Part shown: one piece after another, positions 34,412 through 43,033 of the stretch
Numbering within the stretch: the stretch's first letter is position 1
How the letters are laid out: each line of letters opens with the position of its first letter
NCBI GenBank assembly: GCA_041658205.1
Contig: JBBAAO010000001.1
Span: 1,116,001-1,180,000 of the forward strand
Origin: Bacteroidota bacterium
GTDB lineage: Bacteria; Bacteroidota; Ignavibacteria; UBA10030; UBA8401
Length of the DNA: 64,000 bases
Reading direction: 5' to 3'
Program-made: the position numbers and the translations under genes
Notes under the pieces: generated by a model
What the model was told of the DNA's origin: nothing
The model's input: the letters and a program-made list of their open reading frames with translations, nothing else
Database searches by the model: none

Positions 34412-35593
34412 ATGATCCCTGAGATTCGGCAAAAAATAAATGCGGAGTTCACAGACGCAAAGTATCAATCGTTTGTGCACGAGCTTAATAGTACCTATCA
34501 ATACCCGACCGAATTTCGAACAGCAGAAACTCCAATCTTTTTAACGAAAGATGTAAAGAGGCAATTGATTGAAGCGTGCAACGAAATCGTTACACAACTA
34601 CAAACAGAACAATTTACCAACCATGCAGCAAATGCTATACCGGCAGGACTCTCCGTTCCGAACGAAACTTCTCATCCTATCTTTCTGCAAATCGATTTCG
34701 GGATTTGTAAGGATGCCAAGGGTAATTTTATTCCTCAATTGATTGAACTGCAGGGATTTCCTTCGCTCTATGGATATCAGGCATTTCTTAACGATACGAT
34801 TCGAAAACATTTTTCTATACCACCAACATATGGTGCATCGTTCAACGGATTTGTCCGAGCATCATATGAAAATTTACTTCGCGATGTGATTGTTGGAGAT
34901 TCAGATCCAAAGAACGTCGTGCTATTGGAGATCGAACCGGAAAAGCAAAAGACACGAATAGATTTTGCTGTCATGGAAAAAATGCTTGGCATTCAGACAG
35001 TCTGCCTCACCAAAGTGAAGAAGCATGGCAAACAAGTATTCTATATCGAAAATGGGAAAGAGATTCGGATTGAACGGATTTATAATCGTGTCATTTTTGA
35101 CGAACTGGAGCGAAAGAAAGTTCAATCTGAATTTAGATTTACTGATGAAGCTGATGTGCATTGGGTAGGGCATCCCAATTGGTATTTTAGAATCAGCAAA
35201 CACACGCTGCCATTTCTTAAAAGCAAATATGTGCCGATATGTTATTTCGTTAATGATCTTAAAGAATATCCGAACGATCTTCAGAATTATGTTCTTAAGC
35301 CGCTCTATTCTTTTGCAGGACTAGGTGTTGATATCAATGTGACAAAGGAAAAATTAGATGCGTTGGTGGACAAATCGCAATACTTGCTGCAACGAAAAGT
35401 AGAATATGCGGAGTTGATAAATACTCCTGATGGATTTTCAAAAGCAGAGGTGAGGATGATGTTCATTTGGCAGGAGAAACCAACACTCGTGAAGAATCTT
35501 GTCCGCTTAAGTAAAGGAGCGATGATGGGAGTGGATTTTAATAAGAACAAGACATGGGTTGGTTCTACTATTGCGTATCATGAAGCATTATGA
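34412..35593 (+). CDS. Putative ATP-grasp-like ligase of unknown product
   Basis: The 393-residue protein is not confidently assigned. Pieces fit a ligase of the ATP-grasp type. There is an N-terminal acidic region with IFLQIDFGICKDAKG and LIELQGFPSLYGYQAF. The central PNDLQNYVLKPLYSFAGLGVDI resembles the lysine/glycine nucleotide loop, and LLQRKVEYAELI and AEVRMMFIWQ resemble the C-terminal metal-binding strands. A glutathionylspermidine-synthase-like or circularly permuted fold is possible. It overlaps the downstream AraC-type gene by four bases (ATGA), so the two are translationally coupled. A hairpin sits in its leader. Confidence 0.55.
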   Translation: MIPEIRQKINAEFTDAKYQSFVHELNSTYQYPTEFRTAETPIFLTKDVKRQLIEACNEIVTQLQTEQFTNHAANAIPAGLSVPNETSHPIFLQIDFGICKDAKGNFIPQLIELQGFPSLYGYQAFLNDTIRKHFSIPPTYGASFNGFVRASYENLLRDVIVGDSDPKNVVLLEIEPEKQKTRIDFAVMEKMLGIQTVCLTKVKKHGKQVFYIENGKEIRIERIYNRVIFDELERKKVQSEFRFTDEADVHWVGHPNWYFRISKHTLPFLKSKYVPICYFVNDLKEYPNDLQNYVLKPLYSFAGLGVDINVTKEKLDALVDKSQYLLQRKVEYAELINTPDGFSKAEVRMMFIWQEKPTLVKNLVRLSKGAMMGVDFNKNKTWVGSTIAYHEAL

Positions 35594-36204
35594 AGAAAAA
35601 ACAAAAACAAAAATCAAATCTTCAAAAGCTCTATATTAAAAACATGGTGTGTGATCGATGCATTCGTGTTGTTCGGAATGAAATGGTATTACTTGGTCAT
35701 GATGTTCGAACAGTAGAACTTGGCGAAGTGGAGCTTGGTAATACATTGAAGCAAAGTGAGATGGATACAGTAAAAAATATGTTGCAGAATAACGGTTTTG
35801 AACTGATTGAAGATAAAAATGGAAAAACGATTGAGGCGATCAAAACAGCCATCATTCAACTGGTTCATTATAATCATGATGCCAAGCCAATGAAGATTAA
35901 GTATTCCGAATATATAGGTCAAAAAGTTGGAAGGGATTACCATTCACTGAGTGTGCTTTTTTCGTCTGTAGAGAATGTTACCATAGAACAGTATATCATC
36001 AAACAAAAGATCGAGCGAGCGAAAGAATTGATTAAATATGATGATCGTTCGTTGAGCGAGATATCATATATGCTGAATTACAGTAGCGTGCAGCACCTTT
36101 CCAATCAATTTAAATCTGTTACCGGATTTACTCCCAGTCAATTCAAAAAACTTACTCCCGCACATCACCACCACCATCGCATTCCTTTGGATAAGGTAAA
36201 ATAG
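35590..36204 (+). CDS. AraC-family regulator with N-terminal HMA-like domain
   Basis: The 204-residue protein starts with a heavy-metal-associated-like module (LYIKNMVCDRCIRVV, with C21 and C24 as a CxxC pair). The C-terminal half is an AraC double helix-turn-helix: VENVTIEQYIIKQKIERAKELIKY, then LSEISYMLNYSSVQHLSNQF and TGFTPSQFKK. A run of five histidines near the C-terminus could also bind metal. Proteins of this design are known in Bacteroidota next to copper export genes, and they probably sense copper and control them. The start overlaps the preceding ligase stop. The copper chaperone and CopA genes follow 93 and 359 bases downstream. Confidence 0.85.
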   Translation: MKKKQKQKSNLQKLYIKNMVCDRCIRVVRNEMVLLGHDVRTVELGEVELGNTLKQSEMDTVKNMLQNNGFELIEDKNGKTIEAIKTAIIQLVHYNHDAKPMKIKYSEYIGQKVGRDYHSLSVLFSSVENVTIEQYIIKQKIERAKELIKYDDRSLSEISYMLNYSSVQHLSNQFKSVTGFTPSQFKKLTPAHHHHHRIPLDKVK

Positions 36205-36297
36205 TCTCTTCATAATTCTGCACATCTTTTTCCCTAAAATGTAAAGACAAGTTGCAAAGTCTCCGTATATTTAGCTTGAACATAAAAGGAGATACCA

Positions 36298-36507
36298 ATG
36301 AAATCTGTTCATGTTGCAATACAAGGAATGACCTGCGGTCATTGTGTCATGAGTGTTAAAAAAGAATTAAGTAAAGTGGAAGGAATTACAGTCAATTCCG
36401 TCGCAATTGGTTCAGCGGATGTTGAGATTGATGAATCTAAAGTGACGAATCAAACCATTCAACATGCTGTTGAAGAAGCAGGATATGAAGTGGTTTCAAT
36501 TCGATAA
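36298..36507 (+). CDS. copZ: Copper chaperone, HMA domain protein
   Basis: The 69-residue protein is a single HMA ferredoxin-like fold with the copper-binding MTCGHC motif near residue 11 and the VEIDESKVT and AVEEAGYEVV elements. It carries Cu(I) in the cytoplasm and delivers it to the P-type ATPase encoded next. AAAGGAGA lies just before ATG 36298. The gap to the ATPase gene is 56 bases. Confidence 0.93.
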   Translation: MKSVHVAIQGMTCGHCVMSVKKELSKVEGITVNSVAIGSADVEIDESKVTNQTIQHAVEEAGYEVVSIR

Positions 36508-36563
36508 AGAAATGCAGATGTTCGACACCTTAGTGGTGTCGGACGTCTATGATGAGGTGAAAA

Positions 36564-38783
36564 ATGACAGATCTAAAAATTCAAACACTCACGCTTCCCG
36601 TAGAAGGGATGACCTGTGCCAGTTGCGTTGCGCGTGTGGAAAAAGTCCTGACACGAGTGGACGGCGTGGAAAAAACAACAGTCAATCTCGCCACGGAAAA
36701 AGCAACAATCAAATATGATCCCGCGAGAGCGACCCCGGAACAATTTGCAAAAGTTGTTGATGAGGCAGGATATAAACTTGTCATTGAAAATATAAAGCCA
36801 ACGAACGATTCAAAATCTTTAGACGGGTATCAAAAACTTAAGAAAGAATTTATCATCAGTCTGATCTTTGCACTTCCGGTGATGATCTTGAGTATGATTG
36901 GTATGACTGACTGGTTTATGGAGATTTCTCCACTGGGAATGGATGAAGTGAATAAATTACTTTTTCTTGGGGCAACAGTGGTGATGGTTGTTTCAGGAAA
37001 ACGTTTCTTTATGATTGCATGGAAACTAGTGCAACATTTTGAAGCAGATATGAACACGCTTGTTGCCGTTGGTACGGGGGTAGCATATCTCTTCAGTTCA
37101 ATTGTCGTGTTGTTTCCGGAATGGCTTCCTGACACTGTTGGAATGATGGATGTTTATTTCGATACAGCTTCAACGATTATTGTGCTTATTCTTCTCGGTA
37201 AAATGCTTGAGGCTCGTGCCAAAAAACGTGCATCAGATGCTATGAAGAATCTGATGTCGATCCAACCGAAAACAGCACAAGTATATCGAAATAACGCATA
37301 TGTCGATGTTGCAGTAAGTGACGTAGTGAAGAATGATATGATCCTTGTTCGTCCTGGCGGAAAAATACCGGTGGATGGTATCATTCAAAAAGGAGAGACG
37401 TCGATCGATGAATCGATGATGACCGGGGAAAGTATTCCAGTTCAGAAAAAAAATGGCGACAAAGTAATCGGTGGAACGATCAACACAACAGGAAGCATTG
37501 AATTCCGTGCGACTGCCGTCGGTAGTGAAACGATGCTTTCTCAGATTGTCCGTTTGGTAGAAGAAGCACAAGGTTCGAAAGCGCCGATTCAATCACTAGC
37601 CGATAAGATCGCTTCGGTGTTTGTTCCAATAGTTCTTGGTATAGCATTAATAACCTTCATTTTAGGATTTGTGGTTTGGAATTTGGAGTTTTCACAAGCT
37701 ATGATCCATGCAATCGCTGTGCTGATCATCGCGTGTCCTTGTGCACTCGGTCTCGCCACTCCCACAGCAATTATGGTCGGCACCGGACGGGGAGCATCAG
37801 CAGGTGTATTGATTAAAAATGCTGAAAGTCTTGAGCGTGCCGGATCGATCACCGCTGTTGTGTTTGATAAGACCGGTACGATAACGGTTGGAAAACCATC
37901 GGTGACTGATATTATTCCTTTCAATGAAATCACTGCAGAAGAATTAATTATGTTAGCTGCATCGGTAGAACATAAATCAGAACATCCTCTTTCCAGAGCC
38001 GTGGTTGAATATGCTGAGAAGTTGAATATTGTCATGGAACCAGTTGAATCTTTTTTAGCAAATCCTGGATTTGGCGTTACCGGAAAAGTAGCAGGGAAGA
38101 GTGTTGTTATTGGTAAAGAGGAGATCATGCGCGAGTCGTTGGTCAATATTATTACAGCAAAGGAGATGGTTGACCGACTAAAACAGGAGGGAAAAACGGT
38201 AATGTATGTTGGTGTACAACGAAAGCTGGTCGGCATTATTGCAATTGCAGATACCATTCGGGAATCTTCAAAAGATGCAATACGCAAACTGGGAGCGTTG
38301 AATATCACGATTGCATTATTGACCGGTGATAATAAAACTACTGCCGAAGCAATTGCAAAAGAAGTTGGCATTACAACCGTGATTGCTAATGTGCTGCCGA
38401 AAGATAAAGCGGAGTATATCAAACAATTGCAGGCAAAGAATGAGATTGTAGCAATGGTTGGAGATGGAATTAACGATGCTCCGGCCTTGGCTCAGGCAAA
38501 TGTCAGTCTTGCAATGGCTTCAGGGACGGATGTTGCGATGGAAACAGCTGATATAGCGTTAATGAAACATGATCTGACAGCAGTAGTCCGGGCAATTACC
38601 TTATCGCGCAGCACTATCCGAACCATCAAACAAAACCTTTTTTGGGCATTTATCTATAACATAATCGGAATTCCTCTCGCAGCATTTGGAATGCTGAACC
38701 CGACATTTGCAGCCGGAGCAATGGCGTTTAGTTCAGTGAGTGTCGTTACGAATTCATTGCGATTGAGAAAAGTGAAAATCTGA
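36564..38783 (+). CDS. copA: Copper-exporting P1B-type ATPase
   Basis: The 739-residue inner-membrane pump exports Cu(I) using ATP. It has one N-terminal HMA domain (MTCASCVARVEKV) and eight expected membrane helices. The transport motif C391-P-C393 lies in IACPCALGLATPTA. The phosphorylation site is D435 in DKTGTIT, and the nucleotide domain has EHKSEHPLSRA and GDGINDAPAL. The TM helix 7-8 metal-site residues (FIYNIIGIPLAAF, then MAFSSVSVV) fit the Cu+ subgroup (P1B-1). Gene order AraC regulator, chaperone, pump indicates copper stress control. CopA commonly has one or two HMA domains, so one is normal. Confidence 0.96.
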   Translation: MTDLKIQTLTLPVEGMTCASCVARVEKVLTRVDGVEKTTVNLATEKATIKYDPARATPEQFAKVVDEAGYKLVIENIKPTNDSKSLDGYQKLKKEFIISLIFALPVMILSMIGMTDWFMEISPLGMDEVNKLLFLGATVVMVVSGKRFFMIAWKLVQHFEADMNTLVAVGTGVAYLFSSIVVLFPEWLPDTVGMMDVYFDTASTIIVLILLGKMLEARAKKRASDAMKNLMSIQPKTAQVYRNNAYVDVAVSDVVKNDMILVRPGGKIPVDGIIQKGETSIDESMMTGESIPVQKKNGDKVIGGTINTTGSIEFRATAVGSETMLSQIVRLVEEAQGSKAPIQSLADKIASVFVPIVLGIALITFILGFVVWNLEFSQAMIHAIAVLIIACPCALGLATPTAIMVGTGRGASAGVLIKNAESLERAGSITAVVFDKTGTITVGKPSVTDIIPFNEITAEELIMLAASVEHKSEHPLSRAVVEYAEKLNIVMEPVESFLANPGFGVTGKVAGKSVVIGKEEIMRESLVNIITAKEMVDRLKQEGKTVMYVGVQRKLVGIIAIADTIRESSKDAIRKLGALNITIALLTGDNKTTAEAIAKEVGITTVIANVLPKDKAEYIKQLQAKNEIVAMVGDGINDAPALAQANVSLAMASGTDVAMETADIALMKHDLTAVVRAITLSRSTIRTIKQNLFWAFIYNIIGIPLAAFGMLNPTFAAGAMAFSSVSVVTNSLRLRKVKI

Positions 38784-38838
38784 CATTTAAGAGAAACCAA
38801 AGCCTATTTGGCGTGGGATATTTCTCCAAATTTTTCTA

Positions 38839-38867
38839 TTGACTAAAGAGTGTTTTTTTATTAGAAT
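38839..38867 (+). promoter_or_regulatory. Putative promoter of the hexuronate regulator and operon
   Basis: TTGACT (38839-38844), 17 bases, TAGAAT (38862-38867). The -10 box lies inside the 30-base palindrome at 38859-38888, so a bound regulator would block the promoter. Confidence 0.6.
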
Positions 38868-38888
38868 AAGGTATACCTTATTCTAATA
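38859..38888 (+). promoter_or_regulatory. 30-base perfect palindromic operator
   Basis: The half-site TATTAGAATAAGGTA (38859-38873) is followed by its exact reverse complement (38874-38888). Position over the -10 box and 75 bases before the regulator gene suggests an autoregulatory operator. It could be bound by the LacI/GntR-type protein encoded next. Confidence 0.75.
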
Positions 38889-38890
38889 GG

Positions 38891-38928
38891 TATATTCAAT
38901 GAAATATATCCTAATCTTATTGAATATA
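38891..38928 (+). promoter_or_regulatory. Second inverted repeat, possible auxiliary operator
   Basis: Arms TATATTCAAT (38891-38900) and ATTGAATATA (38919-38928) are exact reverse complements with an 18-base spacer. It lies just downstream of the main palindrome. Confidence 0.6.
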
Positions 38929-38963
38929 AACAAGAAGGGAAAAATGATCCGGAAGAAAGTTGT

Positions 38964-40079
38964 ATGCCTTTAGATAGAACTAGTAAGCGATCATTACATA
39001 CACAAATTTATGAGATTATAAAATCTGAGATTGACGGTGGCAAACTTCAAGTCGATCAGAAACTTCCAACGCAAAAAGAACTGACACTGCAATACAATGT
39101 CAGCATGATCACCATAAAAAAAGCGTTGAATGATCTTATGAAAAGCGGATATCTCTATGCAATTGTGGGGAGTGGAACTTTTGTTGCACAACGTTCCATG
39201 GTTCTTAATTTCAATCATCAAAAGGCTATCGGTTTAGTCCTGGTAGATTTGAAAAGCCCGTTTTTTTCATTGATCATGCAAAGTGTGGAAGAACAGGTCT
39301 CGCAAAAAGGATATACACTTCTCTTGTCGAAATCATCAGGAAATGTCGATCGAGAGAAAGTTTTAATTGAAAATCTTGTCCGCACCGGTGTGGATGGATT
39401 GATTATCGCTTCAATGAGTCATGAACACTATTCCACCGGTGTCCTCAAAAAACTTCAAAAAGAAGACTTCCCATTTGTGATGGTTTCATACATTGAAGAC
39501 AAAGATATATGTTACATCGGCACGGATAATGAAATGGGGGGATACATTGCCGCCAAGCATTTGATTGATCTTGGACGTAAACGTATCGGTTACATCAATG
39601 GGGAACATGGAAATCTGCTCGGTGAAATTCGCAAAAAAGGATTTCGCAAAGCGTTGAACGAACACGGAATTCCCTTTAACAAAGAATTTGAATTTCGTCT
39701 GCAATTAAAATACGAATGGAATGATTTCGAATCAGGATATAAAATTGGAAAATCGTTTTCTGAACTTAAAAATAGACCCGATGCCATCTTTGCGTATAAT
39801 GATTTATCTGCTCTTGGTTTTATGAAGGGAGTTTTGGAATCAGGATTAAAAGTGCCCGAGGATGTGGCGATTATCGGTTTTGATGACATTGAACGATGCC
39901 AGTATGCTCCGGTCCCATTAACGACAATTCACCAACCAACAAATGAAATAGGGGCACAAGCTGTTAACCTTTTGATGCGTAGAATGAATAAAGAAAAAAT
40001 ATTTTCCTGGGTAGGATTGACACCCTCATTAGTGATACGATCATCCACAAGTAAGACAATAGAAGTATTAAAAAACTAG
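38964..40079 (+). CDS. GntR-HTH/LacI-type sugar-binding transcription regulator
   Basis: The 371-residue protein joins a GntR winged helix (residues about 8-75, KLPTQKELTLQYNVSMITIKKAL) to a LacI-type periplasmic-binding sensor domain (residues about 85-365). The sensor begins IGLVLVDLKSPFFSLIMQ and later has GTDNEMGGYIAAKHLIDLGRKRIGYI and VPEDVAIIGFDDIERC. This is the AraR-like architecture, known to repress sugar-use genes until a ligand binds. It is the first gene of the uronate locus, so its likely effector is a uronate or a pathway intermediate. Palindromic operators in its own leader support self-control. Confidence 0.9.
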   Translation: MPLDRTSKRSLHTQIYEIIKSEIDGGKLQVDQKLPTQKELTLQYNVSMITIKKALNDLMKSGYLYAIVGSGTFVAQRSMVLNFNHQKAIGLVLVDLKSPFFSLIMQSVEEQVSQKGYTLLLSKSSGNVDREKVLIENLVRTGVDGLIIASMSHEHYSTGVLKKLQKEDFPFVMVSYIEDKDICYIGTDNEMGGYIAAKHLIDLGRKRIGYINGEHGNLLGEIRKKGFRKALNEHGIPFNKEFEFRLQLKYEWNDFESGYKIGKSFSELKNRPDAIFAYNDLSALGFMKGVLESGLKVPEDVAIIGFDDIERCQYAPVPLTTIHQPTNEIGAQAVNLLMRRMNKEKIFSWVGLTPSLVIRSSTSKTIEVLKN

Positions 40080-40116
40080 TTGCATCGTCTCTCACATGTG
40101 CTAATGACATATTAAT

Positions 40117-41541
40117 ATGATACCAGATAAAACAGATGTAATCCTTGACGAACATCGATTTTTTGATCCGAATCCTCTTGTTCGAGACATTGCATATTCA
40201 TTGTATCAAGAAGTAAAACAATTGCCTCTCTACTGTCCCCATGGACATGTTGAACCTTCGCTGTTTTCAGACAATCTCCCTTTTAAGAATCCATCGGCCT
40301 TGTTTATAAAACCGGATCATTATGTGTTTCGATTGCTCTATTCACAAGGAATATCGTTGGAGCGTCTTGGAATATCGTCCACGAACGGTTTACGAATAGA
40401 GGAGGATGATAAAAAAATATGGAAACTGTTTGCGGAACATTTTTATCTATTTGCAGGAACACCGACAGGTGTTTGGTTTCAATATGAATTAGCCGAGTTA
40501 TTTGGTATCCGTAAAAAATTGAATGGTTCTACTGCCGAAGAAATATGGAATAAAATTGAAAACAAATTACACTCTTCTGATTTTCTTCCTCGTACATTGT
40601 TTGAAAAATTTAACATCGCAGTATTATCCACCACAGACGCAGCTACTGATTGTCTTGAACACCATAAAAAAATAAAGGAATCTGGATGGAAGGGAAGAGT
40701 AATCCCGACATTTCGGCCTGACGGAGTTGTGAAACTTGCAGGAAATAATTGGAAAACAAATATTCGTCTTTTGAATGAACGATGCGGATTTGAAATTACC
40801 TCATATCAATCGTTCATTCAGGCTATCGAAAATAGAAGAGCATATTTCAAATCCATGGGCGCAGTTGCTACCGACCATGATATTTTTGTTCCTTATACGG
40901 AAAGACTCTCCGATACAAATGCAGATTGGTTATTCCAAAAGGCACTGAACGGTACCATCACTCCGATTGAATCCGCAACATTTGAATCACATATGTTAAT
41001 GGAATTTGCACGGATGAGTATCGAAGATGGATTAACAATGCAAATTCATCCCGGTTCGTTCCGAAATCACAATGCACTATTGTTTGATAAATTTGGGGCC
41101 GATAAAGGGGCTGATATTCCTGTTCAGACGGAATACACAGTGAATCTGAGAAATCTCCTTAATGCTTATGGCAACGACACACGGTTAACACTTGTTGTGT
41201 TTACGCTAGACGAAACATCGTATTCAAGAGAATTGGCCCCTTTGGCAGGGCATTATCCTGCCATGAAATTAGGCCCATCATGGTGGTTTCATGATAGTAT
41301 TGAAGGAATGCTTCGATATCGAAAAATGGTTACGGAGACCGCTAGTATCTATAATACTGTTGGTTTTAATGATGATACGCGCGCATTTTTGTCTATTCCA
41401 GCGCGTCATGATCTTTCCAGAAGAATTGATGCCACTTATCTTGCGGATCTTGTTGCAAAAAAAATAATTGACAGAGAAGATGCTTCCCACATGATGTTTG
41501 AATTAACAAATGGTCTTGTAAAAAAAACATATAAACTGTAA
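40117..41541 (+). CDS. uxaC: Glucuronate (uronate) isomerase
   Basis: The 474-residue cytoplasmic enzyme converts D-glucuronate to D-fructuronate and galacturonate to tagaturonate. UxaC hallmarks are the opening DEHRFFDPNP, the LYCPHGHVEPSLF metal-binding segment, TTDAATD, and RFSIEDGL-type RMSIEDGLTMQIHPGSFRNH. LGPSWWFHDSIEGM and FNDDTRAFLSIPARHD are also present. Length is standard. It lies 37 bases after the regulator and 6 bases before the transporter, so these are one operon. Confidence 0.96.
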   Translation: MIPDKTDVILDEHRFFDPNPLVRDIAYSLYQEVKQLPLYCPHGHVEPSLFSDNLPFKNPSALFIKPDHYVFRLLYSQGISLERLGISSTNGLRIEEDDKKIWKLFAEHFYLFAGTPTGVWFQYELAELFGIRKKLNGSTAEEIWNKIENKLHSSDFLPRTLFEKFNIAVLSTTDAATDCLEHHKKIKESGWKGRVIPTFRPDGVVKLAGNNWKTNIRLLNERCGFEITSYQSFIQAIENRRAYFKSMGAVATDHDIFVPYTERLSDTNADWLFQKALNGTITPIESATFESHMLMEFARMSIEDGLTMQIHPGSFRNHNALLFDKFGADKGADIPVQTEYTVNLRNLLNAYGNDTRLTLVVFTLDETSYSRELAPLAGHYPAMKLGPSWWFHDSIEGMLRYRKMVTETASIYNTVGFNDDTRAFLSIPARHDLSRRIDATYLADLVAKKIIDREDASHMMFELTNGLVKKTYKL

Positions 41542-41547
41542 ATCTGT

Positions 41548-42819
41548 ATGGCAAACATTTTTCAACAATTGAATAATTCGGGAAAGTATCGCTGGGTCAT
41601 CTGTGGACTCCTCTTTTTTGCAACGACTATTAACTACATGGACCGTCAAATTCTTGGTTTGCTGGCACCCATACTGCAAAAGGAGATCGGATGGAGTGAA
41701 AGCGAATATGCATGGATCGTCACAGCATTCCAGGCCGCATATGCTATTGGTTTGATCTCGTTTGGATGGTTTATTGATAAGTTTGGGACGAAGATTGGTT
41801 ATACAATTTCGATTACGGGTTGGAGTATTGCTGCAATTGCTCACGCCGCTGTGTCAACGGTTTTTGGATTTGGTGCTGCACGATTTGGACTCGGACTAAG
41901 TGAAGCAGGAAATTTTCCTGCTGCACAAAAGGCAGTGGCTGAATGGTTTCCGAAAAAAGAACGCGCATTGACGACGGGAATTTACAATTCCGGCGCGAAT
42001 ATCGGTGCCGTGTTGGCTCCAGCAGTCGTTCCTTGGCTTACAGTAACGTATGGATGGCAAGAAGCATTTATTGTAGTCGGTGCATTAGGATTTATTTGGA
42101 TCGTATTTTGGTGGAAAATATATGAGAGACCGGAACAGAAGAAAAATTTAACGAAAGAAGAGTTTGATTATATCCATAGTGATCCACCGGAACCGTCTAC
42201 GGAGAAAATTCCTTGGGTAAGTTTATTACGGTACAGACAAACGTGGGCGTTTGTTATCGGAAAATTTATGACCGATCCTATTTGGTGGTTTTATCTCTAT
42301 TGGCTTCCCAAATATTTGAACAAAGAGTACGGTTTAACAATTACCGGACTGGGGTTGCCGCTTATCGCAATTTATATGATGACGAGTGTCGGAAGTATTG
42401 GGGGCGGTTGGTTATCATCGCATTTTATAAATCGCGGTTGGACAATTAACAAAGCGAGAAAAACAACAATGTTTGTTGCGGCACTTCTTGTCGTTTCCAT
42501 TATTGTTGCTTCACAAGTTACTGATCTTTGGACATCGGTCATTTTGATCGGTATTGCAGCCGCAGCTCACCAAGGATGGTCTGCAAATATATTTACGACT
42601 GCATCCGATATGTTTCCAAAAAAAGCTGTCGCTTCTGTTACAGGACTTGGAGGAATGGCTGGTTCAATCGGAGGAATGATCTTTGCACCATTTATTGGAT
42701 ATATACTTGAGTGGACGGGAAGTTACTTCATTCCGTTTATTATTTCAGGAACAGCATATTTAATTGCTCTTGCAATTTTCCATCTATTGGTACCAAAAAT
42801 GGAACCAGCAAATATATAA
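41548..42819 (+). CDS. exuT: MFS hexuronate transporter (ExuT/ACS family)
   Basis: The 423-residue inner-membrane permease has 12 predicted helices in two six-helix halves. WVICGLLFFATTINYMDRQILGLLAP is the anion:cation symporter subfamily signature, followed by RFGLGLSEAGNFPAAQKAVAEWFPKKERALTTG. It probably brings glucuronate or galacturonate into the cell with protons, since it sits in tandem with uxaC and the rest of the uronate pathway. The substrate is inferred from context rather than shown by sequence. The 214-base gap after it is filled by repeats. Confidence 0.85.
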   Translation: MANIFQQLNNSGKYRWVICGLLFFATTINYMDRQILGLLAPILQKEIGWSESEYAWIVTAFQAAYAIGLISFGWFIDKFGTKIGYTISITGWSIAAIAHAAVSTVFGFGAARFGLGLSEAGNFPAAQKAVAEWFPKKERALTTGIYNSGANIGAVLAPAVVPWLTVTYGWQEAFIVVGALGFIWIVFWWKIYERPEQKKNLTKEEFDYIHSDPPEPSTEKIPWVSLLRYRQTWAFVIGKFMTDPIWWFYLYWLPKYLNKEYGLTITGLGLPLIAIYMMTSVGSIGGGWLSSHFINRGWTINKARKTTMFVAALLVVSIIVASQVTDLWTSVILIGIAAAAHQGWSANIFTTASDMFPKKAVASVTGLGGMAGSIGGMIFAPFIGYILEWTGSYFIPFIISGTAYLIALAIFHLLVPKMEPANI

Positions 42820-42857
42820 TACTTGTAATATGAGACATCTGAAAAACTCTCAAATGG

Positions 42858-42944
42858 GTCATTGCGAGACGTTTTTTGTCGAAGCAATCTCGGCTTTTAC
42901 CTGTTTAACGAAGATTGCTTCGTCGCTTCGCTCCTCGCAATGAC
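42858..42944 (+). repeat. Hairpin repeat between the transporter and KDG kinase genes
   Basis: Outer arms are GTCATTGCGAG (42858-42868) and CTCGCAATGAC (42934-42944). Inner arms are CGAAGCAATCT (42880-42890) and AGATTGCTTCG (42912-42922). Both pair exactly. No coding potential. Confidence 0.85.
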
Positions 42945-42966
42945 TTTTTCAGAGGTCTCAATATTA

Positions 42967-42995
42967 TCATTGCGAGGCTTCCCGATGTATCGGGA
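42967..42995 (+). repeat. Partial second copy of the GTCATTGCGAG repeat
   Basis: TCATTGCGAGG (42967-42977) repeats the left outer arm of the neighbouring element. It is followed by the hairpin TCCCGAT-GT-ATCGGGA (42980-42995). ACAATCTTATC nearby resembles the inner arm. Confidence 0.65.
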
Positions 42996-43033
42996 CAACG
43001 GAACAATCTTATCAAAAATAGATAAAACAAAAT

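Noticed and set aside
36205..36297. A copper riboswitch or CueR-type operator before the copper chaperone gene
   Set aside because: I found no convincing dyad or conserved RNA structure in this short gap.
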